From positions 496,001 to 560,000 of the forward strand of contig JAKFFE010000017.1 of the NCBI GenBank assembly GCA_036675345.1: 64,000 bases of DNA, in the 5' to 3' direction. The DNA is from JALYOC01 sp036675345. GTDB taxonomy: Bacteria; Myxococcota; Myxococcia; Myxococcales; Myxococcaceae. Numbering within the stretch: position 1 is the first letter of the stretch; every line of letters starts with the position of its first letter. The translations under genes and the position numbers were made by a program. This document shows positions 49,401 to 57,390 of the stretch, one piece after another. The notes under the pieces are model-generated. The model saw only the letters and a list, made by a program, of their open reading frames with translations. It did no database searches and was not told the origin of the DNA.

Positions 49401-51367
49401 CAGTCGACCCTCCGGTACGCATCCGAGGTCACGATCTGCTCGATCAGCGGCTTGAGCCGCCAGTTGTGGGAGACGAACGTCGAGACCAGCTGATCCAGGT
49501 ACAGCCGCTCTTCCTGCTGGGTCATCGGCCGGCCCAGAAACTCGGTCCACATCCGGCGGACGGTGCAGCGGTCCAGCTCGCCGGTGGCCATCATCCGCTC
49601 CACCAGCAGCCGGGGTCCGGCCTCGATGTTCACCTCTTCCGGTCCGGTCCGGTACAGGAAGGTCTTGAGCAGCCCCAGGCTCTCGGCGCCCTCGCCGTCG
49701 TAGGCCTGCATCACGTAGTCCCCGCACTCGCCACCGCAGTTGACGTTGCCGGCCACCGCGCAGTCGAAGCACTTCTGGCTAAAACGCGGGAACTGCTCCG
49801 GTTCCAGGTAGGTGGCGCTGCGCTCGCCAAAGCGGCCCCAGTGGGCGCCGGTGGGTTCGATGGTGGCGTGACAGGTGGAACAGCCGCAGCGGGTGGCCAG
49901 GTTGTTCTCCCGGTTGCAGGCATCCTCCGGCGCCGGGAACACCGTGCCCGGAGGCGGGGCGAAGTGGGTGCACAGCATCGCCTCGTAGAAGTTGGAGATC
50001 CGCGAGCGCCAGGTGGCGAAGCGGAACAGGTAGGAGGGGCTGGTCAGCACCCCCGCGTGCTGCGAATCGCGGGTGAACTCCTGCCAGGTCTCGGTGGACT
50101 GGTAGGGGATGTCCGGGATCGTCTCCGGGGCGGCGGGGGAGGAGACGTTGAACACCCCGGTCCCCTGCCGCTGCCGGTACAGCTGGGAGAGCGGCCCGTT
50201 CACGAACGAGCGCCGGCTGGTGATGATGTTGAAGTAGGGCTCGTCCCGACGAAGCACCGAGTCGGCGATCAGCTCCGGCTCCTGGTTCAGCGCCGCGATC
50301 CGCGCGTTGTGCACCGCCCTCCCCCGCGGCTCGCAGCGGCGGAAGTCGGCGCCACAGCCGCAGCTGCGGTCGCGCAGGAAGCGCCGGGTCTCGCAGCTCT
50401 CCAGGGTGGCGGGGTTCACCGCCCGCGCCTGGGCCTCGATCGCGCAGCTGACCACCTGGGTGCGTCCGCCGGTGGGCTCCCAGAACGGCGCCGGGGCCAT
50501 CGTCCAGCCCTCGCGCTGCACGCAGCCCCGCTGGGGGGTGTAGGCGCCGCGGATCCCGTCGGTCAGCGCAGGGTCCAGGGTGCAGCGATCGACCCGGGTG
50601 CCGGTGGAGGCGGGGTTGAAGTAGGCCACCACCCGTCCGCTGCCATCCAGCTCCTCCGCGGTCAGCACCGCCCCCGCCGGCTTGGCCGGATCCGGCCGGC
50701 AGCTCCAGGGGTGCAGCGCCCCGGCGGCGTCCCGGCGCATGTCGCAGAAGTACAGCTGCTTGTCGGTGAGCACCCCCTTGGTGACCGCGGTGGCGCAGTC
50801 GGTGACGGTGGCGTCGGCCAGGTCCAGCTGGGTGCAGGTGTAGTAGGTGACCGTGTCGTAGTCGTAGCTGACCGGCAGCGGGACCCCGGAGGCGTCAAAG
50901 CAGGTCTTGGTCCCGGGTTCGGAGTGCGGATCCTCCCGCAGGTCGTTGCACTGCTCCTGGCGGATGAAGGCGTTGCAGGAGGTCTCCGCCCCGCGCAGCA
51001 GATCCGACTGGTTGTCGATCATCGCGTACGGGCTGCCCGCCTCGCCGGTGCCGGCCACGGTGGAGTCGTTGTCGTTGTAGACCGAGGCGGAGATGTTGGA
51101 GCGGAACAGCGCCCGGTGGTACCGGCGCATGCGGGCGTAGAAGTCCTCCGAGGCCAGCAGGGCGCGGATGTCCTCCACGCTCACCTCCCCCTTCTCCCGG
51201 GCGGCGGCGTACTCCTCCACCGAGGGGGGCCGGTTGAGCAGGTCCAGGTACAGCTGGCGGACCTGTCGTTCCAGGGGCACCGCGGGCGCGGAGCAGACCT
51301 CGCCTTGCGCGGAAGCGGTGGCGGAGAGGACCAGCAGCATCAATGGCAGCAGGCGTCCGGGGTTCAT
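49400..51367 (-). CDS. Exported DUF1549/DUF1592-like protein with one haem c site, 655 aa
   Basis: The signal peptide MNPGRLLPLMLLVLSATASA precedes QVRQLYLDLLNRPPSVEEYA, a start typical of DUF1549/DUF1592-type proteins. A Cys-rich central part (~130-360, over 15 Cys, including RSCGCGADFRRCEPRG) suggests many disulfides. One CxxCH lies in TRCGCSTCHATIEPTGAHWG, followed by a block with DYVMQAYDGEGAE. The C-terminal RMWTEFLGRPMTQQEERLYLD repeats the N-terminal helix pattern. Such proteins occur with DUF1501 proteins in Planctomycetes and Myxococcota. Start ATG at 51367; no strong ribosome site. Confidence 0.78.
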   Translation of the reverse strand: MNPGRLLPLMLLVLSATASAQGEVCSAPAVPLERQVRQLYLDLLNRPPSVEEYAAAREKGEVSVEDIRALLASEDFYARMRRYHRALFRSNISASVYNDNDSTVAGTGEAGSPYAMIDNQSDLLRGAETSCNAFIRQEQCNDLREDPHSEPGTKTCFDASGVPLPVSYDYDTVTYYTCTQLDLADATVTDCATAVTKGVLTDKQLYFCDMRRDAAGALHPWSCRPDPAKPAGAVLTAEELDGSGRVVAYFNPASTGTRVDRCTLDPALTDGIRGAYTPQRGCVQREGWTMAPAPFWEPTGGRTQVVSCAIEAQARAVNPATLESCETRRFLRDRSCGCGADFRRCEPRGRAVHNARIAALNQEPELIADSVLRRDEPYFNIITSRRSFVNGPLSQLYRQRQGTGVFNVSSPAAPETIPDIPYQSTETWQEFTRDSQHAGVLTSPSYLFRFATWRSRISNFYEAMLCTHFAPPPGTVFPAPEDACNRENNLATRCGCSTCHATIEPTGAHWGRFGERSATYLEPEQFPRFSQKCFDCAVAGNVNCGGECGDYVMQAYDGEGAESLGLLKTFLYRTGPEEVNIEAGPRLLVERMMATGELDRCTVRRMWTEFLGRPMTQQEERLYLDQLVSTFVSHNWRLKPLIEQIVTSDAYRRVD

Positions 51368-51464
51368 TCGCCGGGCATCCAAGACGCAATTGTCGAAAAC
51401 GGCAATCGGTCAACACACCGAGCCTGGGATCCGGACAGCCCGGTTTGAAAGTTCCAGCCGCCCC

Positions 51465-52646
51465 TCAGGGACAGAGGGTGTTGAGGCGCACCTCGGTGTG
51501 ACAGCGCACGCAGGCCCGGTCGTTGCGGCTGCGCGCCAGCTGGCAGGTGTTCACGAAGCCCGGGGGGTGGGGATTGATCCCCTGCTCCACCCGTCCGCTG
51601 CCGCCCAGCTTCTCCGAATGGCAGGTCAGACAGGTCTCCTCCCGGTGGCAGCTGATGCAGGAGCGCAGATCCCGGGAGGCCTGCACGCTGTGGTGCTGGG
51701 GACCGGGAGTCTCCACCCACACCGACAGCGGCGGATGGACGCGGCCGGCGCCGGTCTGCAGGGTGGGATGGGCCTGGTTGGCCACCCCGGCCCGCTCGTG
51801 ACAGGCCACGCAGAAGGACTGCAGCCGGTGGCAGGAGTCGCAGCGCAGGGCGTTGTTGCGCACCTGGGAGGGGTGCAGGGAGATCCAGTCGTTGGGGTGC
51901 ACCGAGAGCGGCTTTCGGACCGCGTCGTGGCAGGACTGGCACTCGCGCTCGGCGTGGCAGGTCAGGCACTGGGACGGAGAGGAGGCGGCGCGGGCCGCGT
52001 GGGTGAACTCGAACCGGGGCCCGTGATCCATCCCGAACGGGTTGCCCCGCATCGGCTTGAGCAGCCCGCTGGTGAACTGGGTGATCAGCCGCCCCCCGCT
52101 GCCGGTGAGGTGGCAGGCGGCGCACTCGGCCTTGGCCTGGACCCCGTCATGGCACTCCAGACAGGTGGCCATCTTCGGCAGCTGGGCCCGGGTGGCCAGC
52201 CCCACCCCTTCCATTTCCCCGTGGCAGGTCTGGCAGCGGACCTTCTTCTCCACGTGCAGCCGGTGATCGAAGCGCAGGTTGGCCGCGGGAAGCTCCACCC
52301 GGGCCGGCCGCTGCTGGGCGCTGGGAACGAACTCCGGATGGCAGGTCTCGCAGCTGGCCGGAGGATCGGTCTTTTCCCCCCGGGCCGCCTTCTCCAGATC
52401 GTGGCAGTCCTCGCACTCCGGGTGGGCGGGCAGCAGCCAGTCGCTGGGGCGGGTGCTCTTGCGCGCCCCGGCGTGGCAGCTGGTGCAGGACATCCCGTCC
52501 GCCAGGTGCACCTGGTGATCGAAGCGCAGCGGCAACCGCTGGCGCGGGTAGATCGCCTCCGAACGTTCCCCGGTCCCCACCCCCGCCCCCAGCGCCAACC
52601 CGGCGCCGCCCAGCAGCAGCATTCCCACCCAACCCTGGGCCCTCAT
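51465..52646 (-). CDS. Periplasmic or surface multihaem cytochrome c with 13 CxxCH motifs
   Basis: A 393-residue exported protein (signal MRAQGWVGMLLLGGAGLALG) with thirteen CxxCH sites: CTSCH, CEDCH, CETCH, CQTCH, CLECH, CAACH, CLTCH, CQSCH, CDSCH, CVACH, CISCH, CLTCH and CVRCH. Many FDHxxH and HPxxW-like histidines can serve as distal ligands, as in NrfH/cytochrome c7-type proteins. One haem per ~30 residues makes it an electron wire. Its ATG overlaps the stop of the upstream barrel gene (ATGA). A barrel plus multihaem pair is the layout of porin-cytochrome conduits that move electrons across the outer membrane. Confidence 0.92.
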   Translation of the reverse strand: MRAQGWVGMLLLGGAGLALGAGVGTGERSEAIYPRQRLPLRFDHQVHLADGMSCTSCHAGARKSTRPSDWLLPAHPECEDCHDLEKAARGEKTDPPASCETCHPEFVPSAQQRPARVELPAANLRFDHRLHVEKKVRCQTCHGEMEGVGLATRAQLPKMATCLECHDGVQAKAECAACHLTGSGGRLITQFTSGLLKPMRGNPFGMDHGPRFEFTHAARAASSPSQCLTCHAERECQSCHDAVRKPLSVHPNDWISLHPSQVRNNALRCDSCHRLQSFCVACHERAGVANQAHPTLQTGAGRVHPPLSVWVETPGPQHHSVQASRDLRSCISCHREETCLTCHSEKLGGSGRVEQGINPHPPGFVNTCQLARSRNDRACVRCHTEVRLNTLCP

Positions 52647-54052
52647 CGGAACGACCTCCCCAACGCCAGCTGGTAGGAGAAGGCGGCGAACACCTTGGTG
52701 TCCGGCGGCCGGCCCGCGCTGCGGTTGTGCTCGGCCACCAGCGAGACCCGCGCCTCCTCCGAGAGCGAGTACGACCCCCACAGCTGTCCGCCCAGATAGG
52801 TGCCGGTCAGCCGCGGCTGCACCCGGTCGGTCAGGTCCGCCAGCGCCAGGCGGCCCTGCAGCGACCAGGCCCGCGAAGGCGGGGTCCAGCCGCCGGTCAG
52901 GTCCACCAGGAACGATCTCCCTTCCCGTCCGTTGCGCCAGCTGACGTCCAGGGCGGAGGAGAAGTCCTCCCACTGCAGCGATCCTCCGCCGGAGGCCCCG
53001 AAGGTCAGCGAGGTCACCTCGGAGAGGAACGCTGGATCCGCCAGCCGCAACACCGGGGCAAAGCGGGTCACCGTCCCCCGCAGGTGGAAGCGGGCCAGCG
53101 GCAGCGGCAGCAGGTCCACCCGCAAGTCCGCCTCGTCCCGGGGGCCGCTGGAGAACCAGTACCAGATGGAGTCGGTGGAGAGGATCGGCGAGTAGCGCGC
53201 CACCTGGGCGGAGGCGCTGAACACACCGGCGTCGTAGCGGGCCTCGGCGCGCAGGTTGGCCAGCGCCAGCTTGATCAGATCCGCGTCGGCGGCGGCGAAG
53301 ACCGAGACCGGCACCCGCGGGGTCTGGAAGCTCAGCTCCGCCCCCGCCCGCTCGAAGGTCACCTGTTCGGCCACCCAGGCGCGGCGGTACTGCAGGCCGG
53401 CGGAGACCCCGCCCAGCCCCTCCAGCAACAGCTTCCCGCCCGCCACCGGCTCCAGATCATCCAGCAGCGGCTGGCCGTCCGGATCCCCCAGCGCCACCCG
53501 GCGGGCATCCGACTCCCGCACCCCGTCCGGCTGGTACACCGAGCTGGCGGCGAAGCTGGACCCCTTCACCCACAGCCCGCCGTACAGCTCCAGCCCCAGG
53601 TGGAAGGGAGAGAGGTAGCGCAGCCGGGCCCCGTCCAGGGCAAACGCGTCCAGCGCGTCCCACGCCACCTGCCGGCCCAGCCGGGCGTCCAGCCCCCCCA
53701 CCCGGTAGCGGAGGTTCCCGGAGAGCAGCTCCGCGTCCACCGCCTTGAGCCCGTCCACCTTGGACGGTTCTCCCGGGGGGACCCCGAAGTCGGCGAACAC
53801 CCGCACATCGGACTGGAAGGACAGGTCCTGGCCGGTGATCAGCTCCCAGCCGTCCAGAGCCAGGGCGGAGACCAGTCGGCGGCGAGGCAACAGCACCGGG
53901 TGGGCGTTGTCCAGGCCGCGGAAGGAGCGCACCTGGTACACCTGGGCCTCGGTCCGGGACTCGATGAACACCGCCTGCGCGAGCACCGGCGCAGGCCAGG
54001 CCACGCCCAGCAGCACCAGTCCCAGCGCCAGCCACCCCTCCTTGGCACGCAT
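52643..54052 (-). CDS. Outer-membrane beta-barrel, porin partner of the multihaem cytochrome
   Basis: A 469-residue exported protein: signal MRAKEGWLALGLVLLGVAWP, then ~20 amphipathic strands to the terminal Phe-Arg (SYQLALGRSFR). Examples are LSFQSDVRVFADFGVPPG, LRAEARYDAGVFSASAQVAR and TGTYLGGQLWGSYSLSEEAR. It is cysteine-free, as porin parts of conduits usually are. Its size is that of a porin-cytochrome barrel. It is the first gene before the 13-haem cytochrome and is translationally coupled to it. The start has no Shine-Dalgarno but a -10-like AATGCT nine bases upstream. Confidence 0.8.
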   Translation of the reverse strand: MRAKEGWLALGLVLLGVAWPAPVLAQAVFIESRTEAQVYQVRSFRGLDNAHPVLLPRRRLVSALALDGWELITGQDLSFQSDVRVFADFGVPPGEPSKVDGLKAVDAELLSGNLRYRVGGLDARLGRQVAWDALDAFALDGARLRYLSPFHLGLELYGGLWVKGSSFAASSVYQPDGVRESDARRVALGDPDGQPLLDDLEPVAGGKLLLEGLGGVSAGLQYRRAWVAEQVTFERAGAELSFQTPRVPVSVFAAADADLIKLALANLRAEARYDAGVFSASAQVARYSPILSTDSIWYWFSSGPRDEADLRVDLLPLPLARFHLRGTVTRFAPVLRLADPAFLSEVTSLTFGASGGGSLQWEDFSSALDVSWRNGREGRSFLVDLTGGWTPPSRAWSLQGRLALADLTDRVQPRLTGTYLGGQLWGSYSLSEEARVSLVAEHNRSAGRPPDTKVFAAFSYQLALGRSFR

Positions 54053-54060
54053 GGCGCGGG

Positions 54061-54066
54061 AGCATT
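54061..54066 (-). promoter_or_regulatory. -10-like box directly before the porin gene
   Basis: AATGCT on the minus strand is followed by the eight bases CCCGCGCC and then ATG. The same eight bases separate TATACT from the ATG at 57292. TTGCCG lies 18 bp upstream of the box as a possible -35. Confidence 0.4.
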
Positions 54067-54114
54067 GAAGCCCGGCGCGGCGGACGGCAAGGAAAACCGG
54101 TCAGGCCCTGGCGG

Positions 54115-55308
54115 TCACCACCACGGATTCGCGTAGGGGCGGTGCTTGTCCGGGGCACGGTACAGCACCCGCCGGTAGGTGCGATCCACCGGCCCCTGCT
54201 TGGGCTGGTACTCCGCCGCCTCCGCCCAGAACACGCTCACCGCGGTGATCGCCAGCGCCGAGGAGAGCAGCGAGAGCACGTAGGGGGTGGGGGTGTTGAA
54301 GTTGCCCAGCACCAGCGCGGAGAGCAACAGCACCCCGCCGCCCACCCCGGCCCCAAACAGGTTGGCCCGGATGATCTGCGCCGCGGAGGGATCGAACTTC
54401 AGGCCGGCCAGCGCCATCCCCAGCGCGCCCACCCCGGGGGCGATCAGCAGGGTGTCCACGATGGTCCGACTGTCGGGGAACGAGGAGGAGGTGCCGATGA
54501 TCGCCAGGAACAGCGCGGCATAGGCGGCGCCCCAGCCGGCCGCGGACGCGATCCCCACCCCCTTGCGGAAGGTGAAGTCGCCCCCGCCCACCCCCACGGT
54601 CAGCCAGGCGCCCAGCTCGGCGCCGATCAGCGCGGTCCAGGCCAGGGTGGACGGGTCCCGGGTGAACAGGTTGAACAGCCCGGTCATCGCCATTCCACTC
54701 ACCACCGAGTTGACGATCCCGAAGGTGGCCACCGGGCTGTCCAGCCAGTTGTTGAACTGCCACCAGGCGGAGACCCCGAAGCCCACCCCCGCCCCGATCA
54801 GGGTCCCGGCCAGCATCGACTCCCGGGCGCCGGTGACATCCAGGCGGAAGCCGTTGGCGATCCCCATCGTCACCAGGCCGCCCACCCCGCCCAGGATCGA
54901 ATGGTGGAGGATGAACCGCAGGCTCCCCGGTCCGGCCAGGAACGCGCCCTGGCGGACCCGACCGTCCAGCAGCAGCTCCTTGTCCACCGGCTGCTCCCCG
55001 AGGTCGGTGGCCGCGGGGACTCCGTCATCCTGTCCGCCGCTGCCGGGCGGGGCCGGGCGGGGAGGGTCGGTGGGGTCGGTGGCGCTGCCGGGCGCCGCCG
55101 GCCGGGGAACTTCGGTGGCACCACTGGCGCTGCCGGGCGCGGCGGGGGTGGGCACCGGCGCGTCCTCTGGAGGCGGGAGGGGCTGCGCGACCGCCGGCGG
55201 TGCCTGCTCCGGCGGGGTCGCCGGAGGGTAGGGATCGGTCGAGCCAACCTGCCCGAAAGCAACACTGGAGCTGACTGCGCCTACCGCCAACCAAGCCACG
55301 AGCCGCAC
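54115..55308 (-). CDS. Multi-helix membrane protein with Pro-rich periplasmic N-terminus, 397 aa
   Basis: A signal-like start (MRLVAWLAVGAVSSSVAFG) is followed by ~80 Pro/Ala-rich residues with repeated AAPGSA and RPAPPGS. About eight hydrophobic, Gly-rich helices follow from ~130 to 360 (ILGGVGGLVTMGIANGF, LAGTLIGAGVGFGVSAWWQF, LFNLFTRDPSTLAWTALIGA). The C-terminal tail is basic. I recognise no family. It could be an outer-membrane-anchored or inner-membrane protein. GTG start with GGGAGG upstream. It lies 62 bases before the porin gene. Confidence 0.7.
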   Translation of the reverse strand: MRLVAWLAVGAVSSSVAFGQVGSTDPYPPATPPEQAPPAVAQPLPPPEDAPVPTPAAPGSASGATEVPRPAAPGSATDPTDPPRPAPPGSGGQDDGVPAATDLGEQPVDKELLLDGRVRQGAFLAGPGSLRFILHHSILGGVGGLVTMGIANGFRLDVTGARESMLAGTLIGAGVGFGVSAWWQFNNWLDSPVATFGIVNSVVSGMAMTGLFNLFTRDPSTLAWTALIGAELGAWLTVGVGGGDFTFRKGVGIASAAGWGAAYAALFLAIIGTSSSFPDSRTIVDTLLIAPGVGALGMALAGLKFDPSAAQIIRANLFGAGVGGGVLLLSALVLGNFNTPTPYVLSLLSSALAITAVSVFWAEAAEYQPKQGPVDRTYRRVLYRAPDKHRPYANPWW

Positions 55309-55384
55309 GCTGAGCCTCCCTCGGATGCCGGCGGGGACCCTACACCAGCCCGGCGGGAGACCAGCGAAAGCAATCGGCCCGGCG

Positions 55385-55693
55385 CTACTCCTCCGAGGCC
55401 CTCGGTCCAGCGGGATCCAGATAGGCGTTGAACTTCTGGGTCAGGTACTTCTTCGCCTTGTCCCGGAACAGGAAGCCGGGGTCGGTGGCGTCGCCGCCAA
55501 TCTTCCCCTCCCCCACCTGCAGATCGGCCTGGATGGTGATCCCCATCGCCTTGCCGTGGATGCTGGCGCGGTCCCCTTCCCACTGGGACTTCACCCCGTA
55601 CTTGGTCCCCCAGTACTCCAGCAGCTGGGAGACCCGCTTCTTCGCCTCGTCCTTCGCCAGTCCGTGCGGGACCTCGAACTTCATCGTGCCCAT
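55385..55693 (-). CDS. Polyhydroxyalkanoate-system (PHA granule region) family protein, 102 aa
   Basis: The pattern MKFEVPHGLAKDEAKKRVSQ, then GITIQADLQVGEGKI and DKAKKYLTQKFNAYL matches the small proteins of the polyhydroxyalkanoic-acid system family (PF09650-type). They are of unclear role, and some lie next to phasin genes. No PHA synthase is in the window. The ATG at 55693 follows AGGAGG with good spacing; a second ATG three codons later is possible. Confidence 0.75.
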   Translation of the reverse strand: MGTMKFEVPHGLAKDEAKKRVSQLLEYWGTKYGVKSQWEGDRASIHGKAMGITIQADLQVGEGKIGGDATDPGFLFRDKAKKYLTQKFNAYLDPAGPRASEE

Positions 55694-55753
55694 GGTGCCC
55701 TCCTTCGTCCTGCCACCTTAGGCACGCCCGGGCGTCCGCCCAAGCCCCAGGCG

Positions 55754-57292
55754 CTACGGAGGCAGCACCGGGTTGGCCTGCAGCGGACCGTAGGGGACCG
55801 GCTGCGGGACCCCGGTGCTCAGCCGGAGCAGATCCACGGTCCGGGCGATCAGCTCCTCCACCAGGTACGCGGAGTGGCCGCCGCTGCGGCGGGAGTGGAT
55901 GAGCTGGGTGCCGGCCCGGGAGCGGTGGCAGCCGGTGCAGCCCACCACCTCGATCTGCTGGCGCAGCTGGGGGAAGGCGTCCAGGGTGGCCTGGGGCACC
56001 CCGGTCAGGTCCAGCGGCGTCCAGTTCACGCCATCCGCGCGGGCGGCCACCGCCAGGAACTGCTGGGGGATCAGCGCGGTCCGGGCATGGAGCGCCGCGG
56101 CGTTGTCGCCGACATAGGCCAAGAACGCGTCCCGCTCCGGCCCCGGAGTGTTCAGCCGCGGGGTGTCCACGGTCTGGAACAGCGGCCGGTTGACCAGGAT
56201 GTTGCGCAGCGCGGGGGTGGCGGTGGGATCGGGGTTGAGCGCCAGAATCCACTCGCGGAACTCATAGTCGGTCTCGGCGCCGATCTTCTCTGAGGTCTTC
56301 ACCCTCAGGAAGTTGCCGCGCTGCAGGATGTTCTCGAGCACGCTGGTGAGCGGATCCTCGGCGGTGACCGGCTGGACCCCGGCGGCGCTGAGCCTGGCCC
56401 AGACCAGCGCGGTGGAGGTGCAGTGCAGGGTCCCCAGGGGGGTGTAATCCAGGGGACGGGGCGGCTGCTGGAACAGGAACACCATCTGGAACGCGTCCTC
56501 GAAGCCGGTGGCCGGGGAGGTGAGCACCACCCGCAGCTGGCCGCAGGAGTTGGCGTCGCGCAGATCGATCCGGTTCTGCACCGAGGAGACGGTGAAGTTC
56601 AGATCGTCCAGGTTCCACAGCGCCGGATCCGCTCCCTTGGTGGACTGCAGGTGGGCCAACAGCGCCGCCGGCCCGCTGCGCGAGGGTCCCTCGGCGGACT
56701 CGAAGCTGCCCAGCCAGTGCGCCAGCAGCGGGCCGCCGTGGCCCTCGGCGGAGATCAGCGCCATCATCCGGCCCAGCCCCACCACGTCCTTGTTGGAGAC
56801 CACCCGGTGGTTGGTGGGCCACTCCAGGCTCAAGGCAGAGTTCAGGCTCCGGGGAAGCTCGCCCTCGGAGCGGAGGTAGAAGCGCAACTCCGCGTCCCGT
56901 TCGGAGGTCACCCGCAGCACGTGCTCCCCGGTGACCAGGCTCTGGATGCCGACCCAGCCCGGCTCACGCTGGTCCACCCCGTCCAGGCTGGCGTGGACGT
57001 ATTCCGGGGTGAGGTCCTTCTCCGGAGCCTCCACCTCCACCCGCAGCTCCAACAGGACATTGACCGCCCGATCCTCCACCGGGTTGGTGCCGGGCACCGG
57101 GACCGAGTTCACATGGAGGGGCCAGGCACAGGTCTCCCCCGCCTTGAGCTTCACCCGGAGGAAGGAGTCCACCGCCTGGATCGGCACCGACACCGACTGC
57201 CCACAGGGGATGAGGGTGTCGTCCTGATCGCAGCCGGCCAGCAGGGAGGCGGCCAGGGCCGCGGGGAGCAGACGCAACAACGGGCTCTTCAT
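55754..57292 (-). CDS. Lipoprotein with one haem c motif, 512 aa
   Basis: Lipobox LLAGC gives Cys21. Most of the protein is a large domain I do not recognise. It has a beta-rich first third (VEVEAPEKDLTPEYVHASLD) and a helical centre (ALLAHLQSTKGADPALWNLD). Near the end, IEVVGCTGCHRSRAGTQL holds one CxxCH haem site. It fits the series of single-haem exported proteins in the operon downstream, but is separated from it by two other genes. The start lacks a ribosome site; TATACT lies just upstream. Confidence 0.8.
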   Translation of the reverse strand: MKSPLLRLLPAALAASLLAGCDQDDTLIPCGQSVSVPIQAVDSFLRVKLKAGETCAWPLHVNSVPVPGTNPVEDRAVNVLLELRVEVEAPEKDLTPEYVHASLDGVDQREPGWVGIQSLVTGEHVLRVTSERDAELRFYLRSEGELPRSLNSALSLEWPTNHRVVSNKDVVGLGRMMALISAEGHGGPLLAHWLGSFESAEGPSRSGPAALLAHLQSTKGADPALWNLDDLNFTVSSVQNRIDLRDANSCGQLRVVLTSPATGFEDAFQMVFLFQQPPRPLDYTPLGTLHCTSTALVWARLSAAGVQPVTAEDPLTSVLENILQRGNFLRVKTSEKIGAETDYEFREWILALNPDPTATPALRNILVNRPLFQTVDTPRLNTPGPERDAFLAYVGDNAAALHARTALIPQQFLAVAARADGVNWTPLDLTGVPQATLDAFPQLRQQIEVVGCTGCHRSRAGTQLIHSRRSGGHSAYLVEELIARTVDLLRLSTGVPQPVPYGPLQANPVLPP

Positions 57293-57300
57293 GGCGCGGG

Positions 57301-57306
57301 AGTATA
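57301..57306 (-). promoter_or_regulatory. -10 box for the haem lipoprotein gene, probably leaderless
   Basis: TATACT on the minus strand ends eight bases before the ATG at 57292, so transcription would start at or one or two bases before the start codon. No Shine-Dalgarno is present. Confidence 0.5.
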
Positions 57307-57390
57307 CGCAGTTGGCGTCGGCCGGCCGGACAAAGGCGCGAACTGCAAACCTTCACCCGCCGCGTGCGCCCGCCTGGCCGGTCGCCTGGA

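Noticed and set aside
51368..51464. TTGACC as an internal promoter of the DUF1592-like gene
   Set aside because: No acceptable -10 hexamer at 16-18 bp spacing; the imperfect hairpin nearby is also weak.
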